Assembly (NCBI RefSeq): GCF_004795015.1
Contig: NZ_SSBI01000029.1
Location: 1-64,000, forward strand
Length of the DNA: 64,000 nucleotides
DNA from: Streptomyces sp. A1277
GTDB lineage: Bacteria; Actinomycetota; Actinomycetes; Streptomycetales; Streptomycetaceae
Reading direction: 5' to 3'
Shown in pieces: positions 32,153 to 41,476 of this stretch; the first letter of the stretch is position 1; each line of letters opens with the position of its first letter. Under the pieces are notes generated by a model. The model was not told the origin of the DNA. It did no database searches and saw nothing but the letters and a program-made list of their open reading frames with translations. A program made the position numbers and the translations under genes.

Positions 32153-34609
32153 ATGGACAACGACGGTACGCACGGCGTGTGGGGTACGCGGGGTGCGCAG
32201 CCACCCGACGGCGCGCCCGCCCGGCCCGGGCACTCCGTACCGCACCCGGCGGGCCCGCCGCCCGCCGCCCCGCCCGCCTACCCGCCCACCGTGCCGCCGC
32301 CCACCCGGCCCCCGTCCGTACCGGCTCCGCAGGAGGCCCCGCCCGCGCACTCCCCGGCGCCGGGCGCGGCCACCCCCACCGCCGACTGGTTCAACGCCCC
32401 CCGCCCCGAGGCGGGCCCCGGCGTCTGGCGGTACGGCCACGTGCCCCGGCCCGCCGAGCGCGAGGCGCGCCCCTCCCTGGTGGGGCCGATCGCCACGCTG
32501 ATCCTGTGGCTGCTGCTGTGGCTGCTGCTCACGGAACGCGCGGTCCCCTACGTGTTCAGGCCGATCGAGATCATCACCGGGCCCGAGTGGTGGTCCCTCG
32601 GCGGTCTCAGGGAGGACGCGCCCGCCCTCGTCGTCAACTCCACGACCGTCTACTACCAGGTGCTCATCCTCGGCCTCGGCTTCTGGGCCGCCCGGATCGG
32701 CGGCTGGGCGGGCGTCTTCCGCTACTTCGCCGGCCCCAACCTCGCCCGCGCCCGCCTCGTGCTCACCCTGGGCGGCGCGCTGCTCACCCTGTGGCTCATC
32801 TGGACGCGCCGGGTGCCCCTCGCCGACCTCGTCCTCCCCGCGGTCCCGACGAGCTTGATGCAGGGCGGCGGCAACAAATTCGCGGCGCTGCTCGTCATGC
32901 TCGTGCTCTACGCCCTGATCGGCACCGCGGTCGTCTGGCCGTTCGCCCGGACCGGCCACTGGTCGACGGAACTCGGCCCGTTCCTCCGCCGCGAACCCAC
33001 CCCGCAGGCGCCGTCCGCGACCCCCTCCCCCGCCGACGGCCCCCTCCGCGCCCACTGGCCCGACCTGCGCGCCGCCGGCCACGCGGACGCCGCCGAAGCG
33101 CTCACCGCCGCCGTGTACACCGGCCGGATGAACGACGTGGACTGCGTACGTCTCCGCCACGCCTGGGCCGGCGCCCGCACCCGGCCCGACCGGCTCGCGT
33201 CCTTCACCGAGACCGTGCTCCGCAACGGCGCCGACGCCTTCCTGCACCCCTCAGGCTTCCGCGACGTGCCCCTGCGCACCGCCACGCACGACCCGCTGAC
33301 CGGCCAGGTCCGGATCGGTGACTGCGCCGACGACCCGCGCAACCCCTACCCGCGCCGGGGCACGGGCCTGGCCCTGGAACCCGCCTCGCTCGGCACCTCC
33401 CTGCTGGCCGTCGGCCCGCCCGGCTCCGGGAAGACGGGCCGGGTGATCCGGCCCGTCGTCGAAGCCCTCGCCCTGCGGGCGCTCACCGGACAGGCGGCGG
33501 TCCTCGCCGTCGGCGGCGGGAGCGGCGCGCTCGGCCCGGACGACGCCTACGACGTCGTCGTCCGGATCGGCGACCCGGCCTCCGTGCACGACTTCGACCT
33601 GTACGGCGGCACGACCGACCCCGACGAGGCGGCGGCGGCCCTCGCCGAGGGGCTGGCCGGCGACATCCCGACCCTGGACACCCGGCGCGCGGCGACCGCG
33701 CTCGGCCAGCTGCTCGGCCCGTACCGCGTCGTCCACGGCCGCTTCCCCTCCGTACCCGAACTCCGCGAACTCCTCGAAGGCTCCGCCGCCGCACTGGGCG
33801 CCCTGCGCCAGGCCCTGGAGACCGGGGGCCACCAGGCGATGCTGCGCGAGCTGGAGGCCAGGGCCCGGCAGGCCGGCAGCGCCGCCGACCCGGCCGCCGT
33901 CCTCGCCGACCGGCTCGCCGCGCTCGACCGGCCCGCCTTCGCCGGCTTCTTCGCGACCGGCGAGGACGCCCGCCCGTTCTCGCTGCGCTCGCTGGGCCAG
34001 CACCCGCTGCGGGTCCGGATCGACCTGCCGGAACGCGTCCACACCGAGGCGTCCCGCATCCTGGCCCGCCTCGTCCTCGCCCAGTTCAACGCCGTCACCG
34101 CGGCCCGCGCCGACCGCTCGCTGTTCGTCTGCCTGGTCCTGGACGACGCCACCCACACCGTCACCGCCGAGACCGTCCGGGGTATCCGCCGGCTGCGGTC
34201 CGTCAACGCCGGGGCGGTCCTCGCCCTGCGCACCCTGGACGACGTGCCCGAGGGGCTGCACACCGCGCTGCTCGGCGCCTTCGGCTGCACCATGGCCTTC
34301 CCCGGCCTCACCACCTGGGACGGCAAGCGCTTCGCCGAGGCATGGGGCAAGGAGTGGGTGGAGGTCCGCGAGGTCGCCCAGCACGGTGTCTTCGCGGACC
34401 AGCCGCTCACCCGCGCCCTGCACGCCCTGCGCAAGATGGCCACCGGCAAGGCCGTCACCACGGACGCGGTCACCGTGCGCCAGGTCGAGCGCGAACGCTG
34501 GTCCGCCTCCGGACTCGCCTACGAGCTGCCCCCCGGCCACGCCGTGCTCTCGCTGACCACGGTCGCCGGCGAGCACATGTCGCCGCTGCTCGTCCGCCTG
34601 TCCGGCTGA
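32153..34609 (+). CDS. Membrane-anchored VirD4/TraD-like P-loop ATPase
   Basis: An 818-residue protein. The first 110 residues are Pro/Ala-rich. Membrane segments follow (LILWLLLWLLL; VLILGLGFWAARI; LVLTLGGALLTLWLIW; FAALLVMLVLYALIGTAVVW). The ATPase part has Walker A GPPGSGKTG (around residue 423) and a Walker B-like FVCLVLDDATH near residue 660, plus a C-terminal LALRTLDDVPEGL region. It resembles the conjugative coupling-protein group but is encoded on the chromosome with no relaxase near. Such proteins are conserved in streptomycetes; function unknown. ATG 32153 lies 11 bases after GGGG of a weak ribosome site. Confidence 0.85.
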   Translation: MDNDGTHGVWGTRGAQPPDGAPARPGHSVPHPAGPPPAAPPAYPPTVPPPTRPPSVPAPQEAPPAHSPAPGAATPTADWFNAPRPEAGPGVWRYGHVPRPAEREARPSLVGPIATLILWLLLWLLLTERAVPYVFRPIEIITGPEWWSLGGLREDAPALVVNSTTVYYQVLILGLGFWAARIGGWAGVFRYFAGPNLARARLVLTLGGALLTLWLIWTRRVPLADLVLPAVPTSLMQGGGNKFAALLVMLVLYALIGTAVVWPFARTGHWSTELGPFLRREPTPQAPSATPSPADGPLRAHWPDLRAAGHADAAEALTAAVYTGRMNDVDCVRLRHAWAGARTRPDRLASFTETVLRNGADAFLHPSGFRDVPLRTATHDPLTGQVRIGDCADDPRNPYPRRGTGLALEPASLGTSLLAVGPPGSGKTGRVIRPVVEALALRALTGQAAVLAVGGGSGALGPDDAYDVVVRIGDPASVHDFDLYGGTTDPDEAAAALAEGLAGDIPTLDTRRAATALGQLLGPYRVVHGRFPSVPELRELLEGSAAALGALRQALETGGHQAMLRELEARARQAGSAADPAAVLADRLAALDRPAFAGFFATGEDARPFSLRSLGQHPLRVRIDLPERVHTEASRILARLVLAQFNAVTAARADRSLFVCLVLDDATHTVTAETVRGIRRLRSVNAGAVLALRTLDDVPEGLHTALLGAFGCTMAFPGLTTWDGKRFAEAWGKEWVEVREVAQHGVFADQPLTRALHALRKMATGKAVTTDAVTVRQVERERWSASGLAYELPPGHAVLSLTTVAGEHMSPLLVRLSG

Positions 34610-34748
34610 AAGCCGCAGGACATGTGAGGGGAGGGACGGGAGCGAGGTGAGTGGCAGCGGTGACAGGGACTGCGCCACCCTGGCAGAATCGAGCCGAGCC
34701 GTTCATACGGGACGGCGAAATCGCCCCCGTCCGAAGGCCCCCATCCCC

Positions 34749-36317
34749 ATGCCGCCCACGCTCGCCTCGCTCGTCCAGCACTCGGCGCTCAAACTCACGG
34801 TGCGCGCGGGGGCGGACCGCCTCGGCACCCCGGTGCGCTGGGCGCACGCCAGCGAGCTGACCGACCCCGTCCCCTATATGGAGGGCGGCGAGCTGCTGCT
34901 GGTCACCGCGACCAACCTCGACGCCGAGAACCCGGAGGCGATGGGCCGGTACGTGCGACGGCTGGCCGCCGCCGGGGTCGCCGGTCTCGGCTTCGCCGTC
35001 GGCGTCAACTACGACGAGGTGCCCCAGCCGCTGATCGGCGCAGCCGAGGAAGCCGGCCTGCCGCTTCTCGAAGTGCCCCGCCGCACCCCCTTCATCGCCA
35101 TCGCCAAGGCCGTCTCCTCCCAGATCGCCGCCGACCAGTACCGGGCCGTCACCGCCGGCTTCGAGGCCCAGCGCGAACTGACGAGTGCGGCGCTCGCCGG
35201 GGACGGCCCCGCCGGACTCCTCGCCCGCCTCGCCGCCCACGTCAACGGCTGGGCCGCCCTCTACGACGCCTCCGGGTCCGTCGTGGCCGCCGCCCCCGAC
35301 TGGGCCGCCCGCCGCGCCGCCCGGCTCACCCCCGACGTGGAACGCCTGCGCGAACGCCCCGCCCCGGCCAGCATGGTCGTCGGCGACACCGACGACCGCG
35401 TCGAACTCCAGTCCCTGGGCACCGGCCGCCGGGTACGCGGCGCCCTGGCCGTGGGCACCGGCGCGGCCCTGGGCACCGCCGAGCGCTACGCCGTGCACTC
35501 GGCCGTCGCCCTGCTCACCCTCACCACCGCCCGCTCCCGCGCGCTCCAGGGCGCCGAGCAGCGCCTCGGCGCGGCGGTGCTGCGGATGCTCCTGGCCGGC
35601 CAGTCCGACCACGCCAGGGCCGTCGCCGCAGACCTCTACGGCGGGCTGCTCGACGCCCCCTTCCGGCTGCTCATCGCCGAGGCCCCCGACCCCTCGGCCA
35701 CCGCCCAGCTGGCCGACGCCATGGACACCGCCGCCTACCGGGCCGGCGAGACCCTGCTGATGGTGCCCGAGGGCGAACGCCTCCTGGTGCTGGCCGCCGA
35801 CGGGGGAGCGGCGGTGGCCGCCTGCGCCGCCTACGCCGATGCGCAGGAGGAGCGGACCCCGCGCGAGCCGGCCGCCGCCCAGGACTGCGATGTCGTCGTG
35901 GGCATGTCCGCGCCGGCCGGACCGGTCGCCGTCTCCGTCGCGTACAAGCAGGCCGAGCAGGCCCTGTCGGTCGCCCGCCGCCGGGGCAGGGCCCTGGTCG
36001 AGCACGCGGAACTGGCCACCGGCTCCGTGCTGCCGCTGCTCGCCGACGACGCGGTGCGGGCCTTCGCGGACGGCATGCTCCGCGCCCTGTACGAGCACGA
36101 CGCCAAGGGCCGCGGCGACCTGGTCGCCTCCGTACGCGCCTGGCTCTCGCACCACGGCCAGTGGGACGCGGCCGCCGCCGACCTCGGGGTCCACCGGCAC
36201 ACCCTGCGCTACCGGATGCGGCGGGTGGAGGAGATCCTCGGCCGTTCCCTGGACGACCCCGACGTACGCATGGAGCTGTGGCTCGCCCTGAAGGTCACCA
36301 CACCCCCTGGCCAATAA
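34749..36317 (+). CDS. PucR-family transcriptional regulator
   Basis: A 522-residue regulator. Residues 1-125 form the PucR N-terminal domain (VPYMEGGELLLVTATNLDAENPE, VGVNYDEVPQPL). A central region of mixed helices follows, then the C-terminal helix-turn-helix (WLSHHGQWDAAAADLGVHRHTLRYRMRRVEEILGRSL). PucR proteins in streptomycetes often control purine or GABA catabolism. Its adjacency to a plus-strand aldehyde dehydrogenase suggests a shared role; the gene at 30.6 kb (gabT) is a candidate target. ATG 34749 is the conserved start (MPPTLASLVQHS). Confidence 0.9.
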   Translation: MPPTLASLVQHSALKLTVRAGADRLGTPVRWAHASELTDPVPYMEGGELLLVTATNLDAENPEAMGRYVRRLAAAGVAGLGFAVGVNYDEVPQPLIGAAEEAGLPLLEVPRRTPFIAIAKAVSSQIAADQYRAVTAGFEAQRELTSAALAGDGPAGLLARLAAHVNGWAALYDASGSVVAAAPDWAARRAARLTPDVERLRERPAPASMVVGDTDDRVELQSLGTGRRVRGALAVGTGAALGTAERYAVHSAVALLTLTTARSRALQGAEQRLGAAVLRMLLAGQSDHARAVAADLYGGLLDAPFRLLIAEAPDPSATAQLADAMDTAAYRAGETLLMVPEGERLLVLAADGGAAVAACAAYADAQEERTPREPAAAQDCDVVVGMSAPAGPVAVSVAYKQAEQALSVARRRGRALVEHAELATGSVLPLLADDAVRAFADGMLRALYEHDAKGRGDLVASVRAWLSHHGQWDAAAADLGVHRHTLRYRMRRVEEILGRSLDDPDVRMELWLALKVTTPPGQ

Positions 36318-36423
36318 GGCGCATCCCGGCCCCTCACCGCTCCACGCCGGACAAACGCCGGGCGGCCCGAGCGGCCCTACCGTGGGGGCGGAAACACCCC
36401 ACGCCATCGAAGGGCCGGACTCC

Positions 36424-37869
36424 ATGACCTCCACCCACGCCTTCTGGCTGGCCGGCCGCGAGGCCACCGGCGAGGAAAGCTTCGACGTCACCAACCCCTG
36501 GGACGGGCGGCTCGTCGGCACCGTCGGCGTGCCGACCGAGGCCCAGGTGGAGGAGGCCGTGGCCGCCGCGCACGCCGTGCGCGAGGAGTTCGCCGCGACC
36601 CCGGCCCACGTCCGCGCCGCCGCCCTCGATCACGTGGCCCGCCGACTGGCCGAGCGCACCGAGGAGATCGCCCGGCTGATCTCCGCCGAGAACGGCAAGC
36701 CCGTCAAGTGGGCGCGCGGCGAGGTCGGCCGGGCCGTCTCCGTCTTCCGCTTCGCCTCCGAGGAGGCCCGCCGCTTCAACAGCGGCGAGGCCCAGCGCCT
36801 GGACACCGACGCCGGCGGCACCGGCCGGCTCGGCCTGACCCGGCGCTTCCCGCGCGGCACCGTCCTCGGCATCGCGCCCTTCAACTTCCCGCTGAACCTG
36901 AGCGCCCACAAGGTCGCCCCGGCCATCGCCGTCGGCGTCCCGATCATCCTCAAGCCCGCCCCGGCCACCCCGTTCTCCTCGCTGGTGCTGGGCGAGCTGC
37001 TGGCCGAGACGGACCTGCCGGCCGGCTCCTGGTCCGTGCTGACGGTCCCCAACGACCGGATGCCCGCCCTCGTCCAGGACGAGCGGCTGCCCGTGATCTC
37101 CTTCACCGGCTCCGCCCCCGTCGGCTACGCGATCATGGACTCGGTGCCCCGCAAGCACTGCACGCTGGAACTCGGCGGCAACGGCGCGGCTGTCGTCCTC
37201 GGGGACTACGCCTCCGACGAGGACCTGGACTGGGCCGCGAGCCGCATCGCGACCTTCTCCAACTACCAGGGCGGCCAGTCCTGCATCTCGGTGCAGCGCG
37301 TCATCGCGGACGCGGCCGTCTACGACCGGCTGCTGCCGAAGATCGTCGCGGCGGTCGGGGCCCAGGTCACCGGCGACCCGTCCGACCCCGCCACCGATGT
37401 CGGCCCGCTGGTCGACGAGGCCGCCGCCGAGCGCGTCGAGTCCTGGGTCGACGAGGCCGTCGCCGCCGGCGCCCGCCTGCTCGCCGGCGGGAAGCGCGAC
37501 GGCTCGACGTACGCGCCGACCGTCCTCGCCGAGCTGCCCGAGGGCGTCACCCTGGCCGCCGAGGAGGTCTTCGGACCGGTCCTGTCCGTGCAGAAGGTGG
37601 ACGGCGAGGCCGAGGCGTTCGCCGCCGTCAACTCCTCCAAGTACGGGCTCCAGGCGGGCGTGTTCACCCACGACATCCAGGCCGCCTTCCGCGCCCACCG
37701 CGCGCTGGAAGTCGGCGGCGTGATCATCGGCGACGTCCCCTCGTACCGCGCCGACCAGATGCCGTACGGCGGTGCCAAGCAGTCCGGCGTGGGCCGCGAG
37801 GGCGTCCGGTACGCGATGGACGACTACACCTACGAGCGCGTCCTCGTCCTCACCGGCCTCGCTCTTTAG
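36424..37869 (+). CDS. Aldehyde dehydrogenase family protein
   Basis: NAD(P)-dependent aldehyde dehydrogenase, 481 residues. Motifs: GIAPFNFPLNLSAHKVAPAIAVGVPIILKPAPATP, catalytic Glu in LELGGNGAAVVL, and catalytic Cys in YQGGQSCISVQRV. The C-terminus (YGGAKQSGVGREGVRYAM) is typical. It is distinct from the aminobutyraldehyde enzyme at 18.2 kb. Succinic semialdehyde or methylmalonate semialdehyde are possible substrates. It begins 106 bases after the PucR regulator, with the ATG at 36424, and ends in a strong hairpin. Exact substrate is not provable from sequence. Confidence 0.92.
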   Translation: MTSTHAFWLAGREATGEESFDVTNPWDGRLVGTVGVPTEAQVEEAVAAAHAVREEFAATPAHVRAAALDHVARRLAERTEEIARLISAENGKPVKWARGEVGRAVSVFRFASEEARRFNSGEAQRLDTDAGGTGRLGLTRRFPRGTVLGIAPFNFPLNLSAHKVAPAIAVGVPIILKPAPATPFSSLVLGELLAETDLPAGSWSVLTVPNDRMPALVQDERLPVISFTGSAPVGYAIMDSVPRKHCTLELGGNGAAVVLGDYASDEDLDWAASRIATFSNYQGGQSCISVQRVIADAAVYDRLLPKIVAAVGAQVTGDPSDPATDVGPLVDEAAAERVESWVDEAVAAGARLLAGGKRDGSTYAPTVLAELPEGVTLAAEEVFGPVLSVQKVDGEAEAFAAVNSSKYGLQAGVFTHDIQAAFRAHRALEVGGVIIGDVPSYRADQMPYGGAKQSGVGREGVRYAMDDYTYERVLVLTGLAL

Positions 37870-37885
37870 GGCCTGTCCGGCGGAC

Positions 37886-37913
37886 CGCCGCGTGCGGCGT
37901 GCCGCACGCGGCG
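37886..37913 (+). terminator. Terminator after the aldehyde dehydrogenase gene
   Basis: A 13-bp inverted repeat with only two bases between the arms (37886-37898 with 37901-37913), effectively a 12-bp stem with a 4-base loop, 16 bases after the stop. Confidence 0.75.
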
Positions 37914-38087
37914 CAGGGCAGTGGAGTGGTGGCCGACCCGATCGGCGCCCCGAGGCTGGTGGGGCCCGCCGGAATCGGGTACATACGGACAAGTAGAACC
38001 GGTCAGGAGCGCACGGCGGACGGCCCCCGCGCCGCCCGCGCGCCTGCCGGGTCCACCCACCCGACGACGCGGCGAGGTGAGCTCCTC

Positions 38088-40034
38088 ATGTCCGCTCCAT
38101 CCGCACAACGGCCCACGCCCAAGGTCTCCGAACGCGAAGCGCGCCAGGTGGCCGAGGACGCGCGGGAACGGGACTGGCGCAAACCCAGTTTCGCCAAGGA
38201 ACTGTTCCTCGGCCGCTTCCGCCTGGACCTGATCCACCCGCACCCGCTGCCCGCCGGAGAGGACGTCCGGCGCGGCGAGGAATTCCTCGCCCGGCTGCGC
38301 GAGTTCTGCGAGACCAGGGTCGACGGCGCCCTGATCGAGCGCGAGGCCAGGATTCCGGACGAGGTGATCAACGGCCTCAAGGAACTCGGCGCGCTCGGCA
38401 TGAAGATCGACGTCAAGTACGGCGGTCTCGGCCTGACCCAGGTCTACTACAACCGCGCCCTCGCGCTGGCCGGTTCCGCGAGCCCGGCGATCGGCGCCCT
38501 GCTCTCGGCCCACCAGTCCATCGGGGTGCCGCAGCCGCTGAAGACCTTCGGCAGCCAGGAGCAGAAGGACACCTTCCTGCCCCGGCTGGCCCGTACGGAC
38601 ATCTCCGCGTTCCTGCTCACCGAGCCCGACGTCGGCTCCGACCCGGCCCGGCTGGCCACCTCCGCCGTGCCGGACGGCGACGACTACGTCCTGGACGGCG
38701 TCAAGCTGTGGACGACCAACGGGGTCGTCGCCGACCTGCTGGTGGTCATGGCCCGGGTCCCGAAGTCGGAGGGCCACCAGGGCGGCATCACCGCGTTCGT
38801 GGTCGAGGCGGACGCCCCCGGCATCACCGTGGAGCACCGCAACGCCTTCATGGGCCTGCGCGGCATCGAGAACGGCGTCACCCGCTTCCACCAGGTGCGC
38901 GTCCCGGCCGCCAACCGCATCGGCCCCGAGGGCGCCGGGCTCAAGATCGCGCTCACCACCCTCAACACCGGGCGGCTCTCGCTGCCCGCCATGTGCGTCG
39001 GCTCGGGCAAGTGGTGCCTGAAGATCGCCCGCGAGTGGTCGGCCGTACGGGAGCAGTGGGGCAGGCCGGTCGCCAAGCACGAGGCCGTCGGGGCCAAGAT
39101 CTCCTTCATCGCCGCGACCACCTTCGCCCTCGAAGCCGTGGTCGACCTCGCCTCGCAGATGGCGGACGAGAACCGCAACGACATCCGCATCGAGGCGGCC
39201 CTCGCCAAGCTGTACGGCTCCGAGATGGGCTGCCTCATCGCCGACGAGCTGGTCCAGATCCGCGGCGGACGCGGCTTCGAGACCGCCACGTCCCTCGCCG
39301 CCCGGGGCGAGCGGGCCGTACCCGCCGAGCAGATGCTCCGCGACATGCGGATCAACCGGATCTTCGAGGGCTCCACGGAGATCATGCACCTGCTGATCGC
39401 CCGCGAGGCCGTCGACGCCCATCTGAAGGTCGCCGGCGACATCATCGACCCCGACAAGCCGCTCTCCGCCAAGGCGAGGGCGGGCGCCAACGCGGCCGGT
39501 TTCTACGCCAAGTGGCTGCCCAAGCTCGTCGCGGGCCCGGGTCAGCTGCCGCGCACCTACGCCGAGTTCCACCCGGCCGGCCACGCCGACCTCGCCACCC
39601 ACCTGCGCTACGTCGAACGCGCCTCGCGCAAGCTCGCCCGCTCCACCTTCTACGCCATGTCCCGCTGGCAGGGCCGGATGGAGACCAAACAGGGCTTCCT
39701 CGGCCGCATCGTGGACATCGGCGCGGAACTCTTCGCGATGAGCGCCGCCTGCGTCCGCGCCGAGCACCTGCGCGTCGCCGACGACCACGGCCGCGAGGCG
39801 TACCAGCTCGCCGACGCCTTCTGCCGGCAGGCCCGCATCCGGGTCGAGGAACTGTTCACCCGGCTCTGGTCCAACACCGACGACCTCGACCGGCGCGTGG
39901 TCGACGGCGTCCTGTCCGGCACGTACGGCTGGCTGGAGGAGGGCGTGGTGGACCCGAGCGGCGAGGGCCCCTGGATCGCCGACGCCACCCCCGGCCCCTC
40001 CACCGAGGAGAACGTCCACCGGAAGATCCGCTGA
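38088..40034 (+). CDS. Acyl-CoA dehydrogenase, long form
   Basis: Flavoprotein oxidising acyl-CoA, 648 residues, longer than the usual 380-residue form. The N-terminal 60 residues are extra. The core has LTEPDVGSDPARL, RFHQVRVPAANRIGPEG, and EGSTEIMHLLIAREAVDAHL containing the catalytic-base region. The last 150 residues form an extra helical domain (as in the very-long-chain or FadE-type forms). Start ATG 38088 (MSAPSAQRPTPK) follows GAGG. A triple 17-18-bp repeat marks its 3' end. Substrate unknown. Confidence 0.92.
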   Translation: MSAPSAQRPTPKVSEREARQVAEDARERDWRKPSFAKELFLGRFRLDLIHPHPLPAGEDVRRGEEFLARLREFCETRVDGALIEREARIPDEVINGLKELGALGMKIDVKYGGLGLTQVYYNRALALAGSASPAIGALLSAHQSIGVPQPLKTFGSQEQKDTFLPRLARTDISAFLLTEPDVGSDPARLATSAVPDGDDYVLDGVKLWTTNGVVADLLVVMARVPKSEGHQGGITAFVVEADAPGITVEHRNAFMGLRGIENGVTRFHQVRVPAANRIGPEGAGLKIALTTLNTGRLSLPAMCVGSGKWCLKIAREWSAVREQWGRPVAKHEAVGAKISFIAATTFALEAVVDLASQMADENRNDIRIEAALAKLYGSEMGCLIADELVQIRGGRGFETATSLAARGERAVPAEQMLRDMRINRIFEGSTEIMHLLIAREAVDAHLKVAGDIIDPDKPLSAKARAGANAAGFYAKWLPKLVAGPGQLPRTYAEFHPAGHADLATHLRYVERASRKLARSTFYAMSRWQGRMETKQGFLGRIVDIGAELFAMSAACVRAEHLRVADDHGREAYQLADAFCRQARIRVEELFTRLWSNTDDLDRRVVDGVLSGTYGWLEEGVVDPSGEGPWIADATPGPSTEENVHRKIR

Positions 40035-40069
40035 CACCGGACGATCGCCGGCACCGGAAGATCCGCTGA
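40017..40069 (+). repeat. Imperfect triple repeat spanning the end of the acyl-CoA dehydrogenase gene
   Basis: Unit CACCGGAAGATCCGCTGA at 40017-40034 (ending in the gene's own stop) recurs exactly at 40052-40069, with a diverged copy between (40035-40051). The first copy lies in coding sequence, so it looks like a local duplication of the gene tail. Confidence 0.85.
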
Positions 40070-40153
40070 AGCGACGCCCTCCGCGCGGCGGGGCCCGTCC
40101 AGTCGCTGGACGTGCCCCGCCGCGCGGTGCCCGGCACGGCAGGATGGCGGCCC

Positions 40154-41398
40154 GTGACCGTCATCCATGTCCCCGGTTCCAAGTCCGTCACCGCGCGCGC
40201 CCTCTTCCTGGCCGCCGCCGCGAACGGCCGCAGCACGCTTCTGCGCCCCCTGAGCTCGGACGACACCCAGGGGTTCGCCGCCGGGCTGACCGCGCTCGGC
40301 TACGAGGTCGAGCAGGAGGCGCAGGAGTGGCACATCACCGGCCGCCCCGCCGGGCCCGCCGCCACCGAGGCGGACGTCTACTGCCGCGACGGGGCGACCA
40401 CCGCCCGCTTCCTGCCCACCCTCGCGGCCGCCGGCGCCCGGGGCAGCTACCGCTTCGACGCCTCCGCGCAGATGCGCCGCCGCCCCCTCGCCCCGCTCAC
40501 CGAGGCCCTGCGCACCCTCGGCGTCGACCTGCGCCACGAGCAGGCCGAGGGCCACCACCCGCTGCGCATCGAGGCCGCCGCCATCAAGGGCGGCGAACTC
40601 ACCCTGGACGCCGGGCAGTCCAGCCAGTACCTCACCGCCCTGCTGATGCTCGGACCGCTCACCGAGACCGGGCTGCGGATCACCGTCACCGACCTAGTCT
40701 CGGCGCCCTACATCGAGATCACCCTCGCGATGATGCGCTCCTTCGGCGTCGAGGTCACCCGCGGCGGCCCCGGCGACAGCGTGTTCACCGTGCCGCCCGG
40801 CGGCTACCGCGCCACCGCCTACGCCGTCGAACCCGACGCCTCCACCGCGAGCTACTTCTTCGCCGCGGCGGCCCTCACCGGCCGCGAGGTCACCGTCCCG
40901 GGGCTCAGCGAGGGCGCCCTCCAGGGGGACCTGCGGTTCACCGACGTACTGCGCCGCATGGGCGCGGACGTGCACATGGCGGGCGGCGCCACCACGGTCC
41001 GCTCCACCGGCGCCCTGAGCGGCCTCACCGTCAACATGCGCGACATCTCCGACACCATGCCGACCCTGGCCGCACTCGCCCCCTTCGCCTCGGGGCCCGT
41101 GCGCATCGAGGACGTCGGCAACACCCGCGTCAAGGAATGCGACCGGCTGGAGGCGTGCGCGAGCAACCTGCGGCGGATGGGCATCACCGTCACGACAGGA
41201 CCGGACTGGATCGAGATCCTGCCCGGCACGCCCCGGCCCGTGGAGATCGAGACCCACGGCGACCACCGCATCGTCATGTCGTTCGCCGTCACCGGCCTGC
41301 GCACCCCCGGCATCACGTTCGACGACCCCGGCTGCGTCCGCAAGACGTTCCCCGGGTTCCACGAGGCATTCGCCGCATTCGCCGGCGCCACCGGCTGA
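40154..41398 (+). CDS. aroA: 3-phosphoshikimate 1-carboxyvinyltransferase (EPSP synthase), variant glyphosate-site residue
   Basis: Makes EPSP from shikimate-3-phosphate and PEP in aromatic amino-acid synthesis. The 414-residue product has VPGSKSVTARAL, GQSSQYLTALLM, the Asp of ISDTMPTLAALAPFASGP, RVKECDRLEACASNL and HGDHRIVMSFAVTG. The PEP loop normally reads NAGTAMR; here it reads DGATTAR (residues 79-85), putting Ala at the usual Gly96 site (Ala81). Gly-to-Ala there is known to give glyphosate insensitivity in E. coli-type enzymes. GTG 40154 begins VTVIHVPGSKS, so the N-terminus is short. The neighbours are unrelated to shikimate genes. Confidence 0.9.
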   Translation: MTVIHVPGSKSVTARALFLAAAANGRSTLLRPLSSDDTQGFAAGLTALGYEVEQEAQEWHITGRPAGPAATEADVYCRDGATTARFLPTLAAAGARGSYRFDASAQMRRRPLAPLTEALRTLGVDLRHEQAEGHHPLRIEAAAIKGGELTLDAGQSSQYLTALLMLGPLTETGLRITVTDLVSAPYIEITLAMMRSFGVEVTRGGPGDSVFTVPPGGYRATAYAVEPDASTASYFFAAAALTGREVTVPGLSEGALQGDLRFTDVLRRMGADVHMAGGATTVRSTGALSGLTVNMRDISDTMPTLAALAPFASGPVRIEDVGNTRVKECDRLEACASNLRRMGITVTTGPDWIEILPGTPRPVEIETHGDHRIVMSFAVTGLRTPGITFDDPGCVRKTFPGFHEAFAAFAGATG

Positions 41399-41476
41399 GG
41401 ACCGGGACAGGACACGCTCGGGGCTACCCGGGACGCCCTGTCCCCGCACACAGACCGAGCGGCGACAATAGGCGCC

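Noticed and set aside
36708..38087. Long upstream extension of the acyl-CoA dehydrogenase frame
   Set aside because: It is antiframe to the aldehyde dehydrogenase gene and lacks family motifs; the family start is at 38088.
37870..38087. GGGCCTGTCCGGCGGA-like sequence after the aldehyde dehydrogenase as an insertion-element end
   Set aside because: Only one copy is seen in the window and no transposase or target duplication; cannot be supported.
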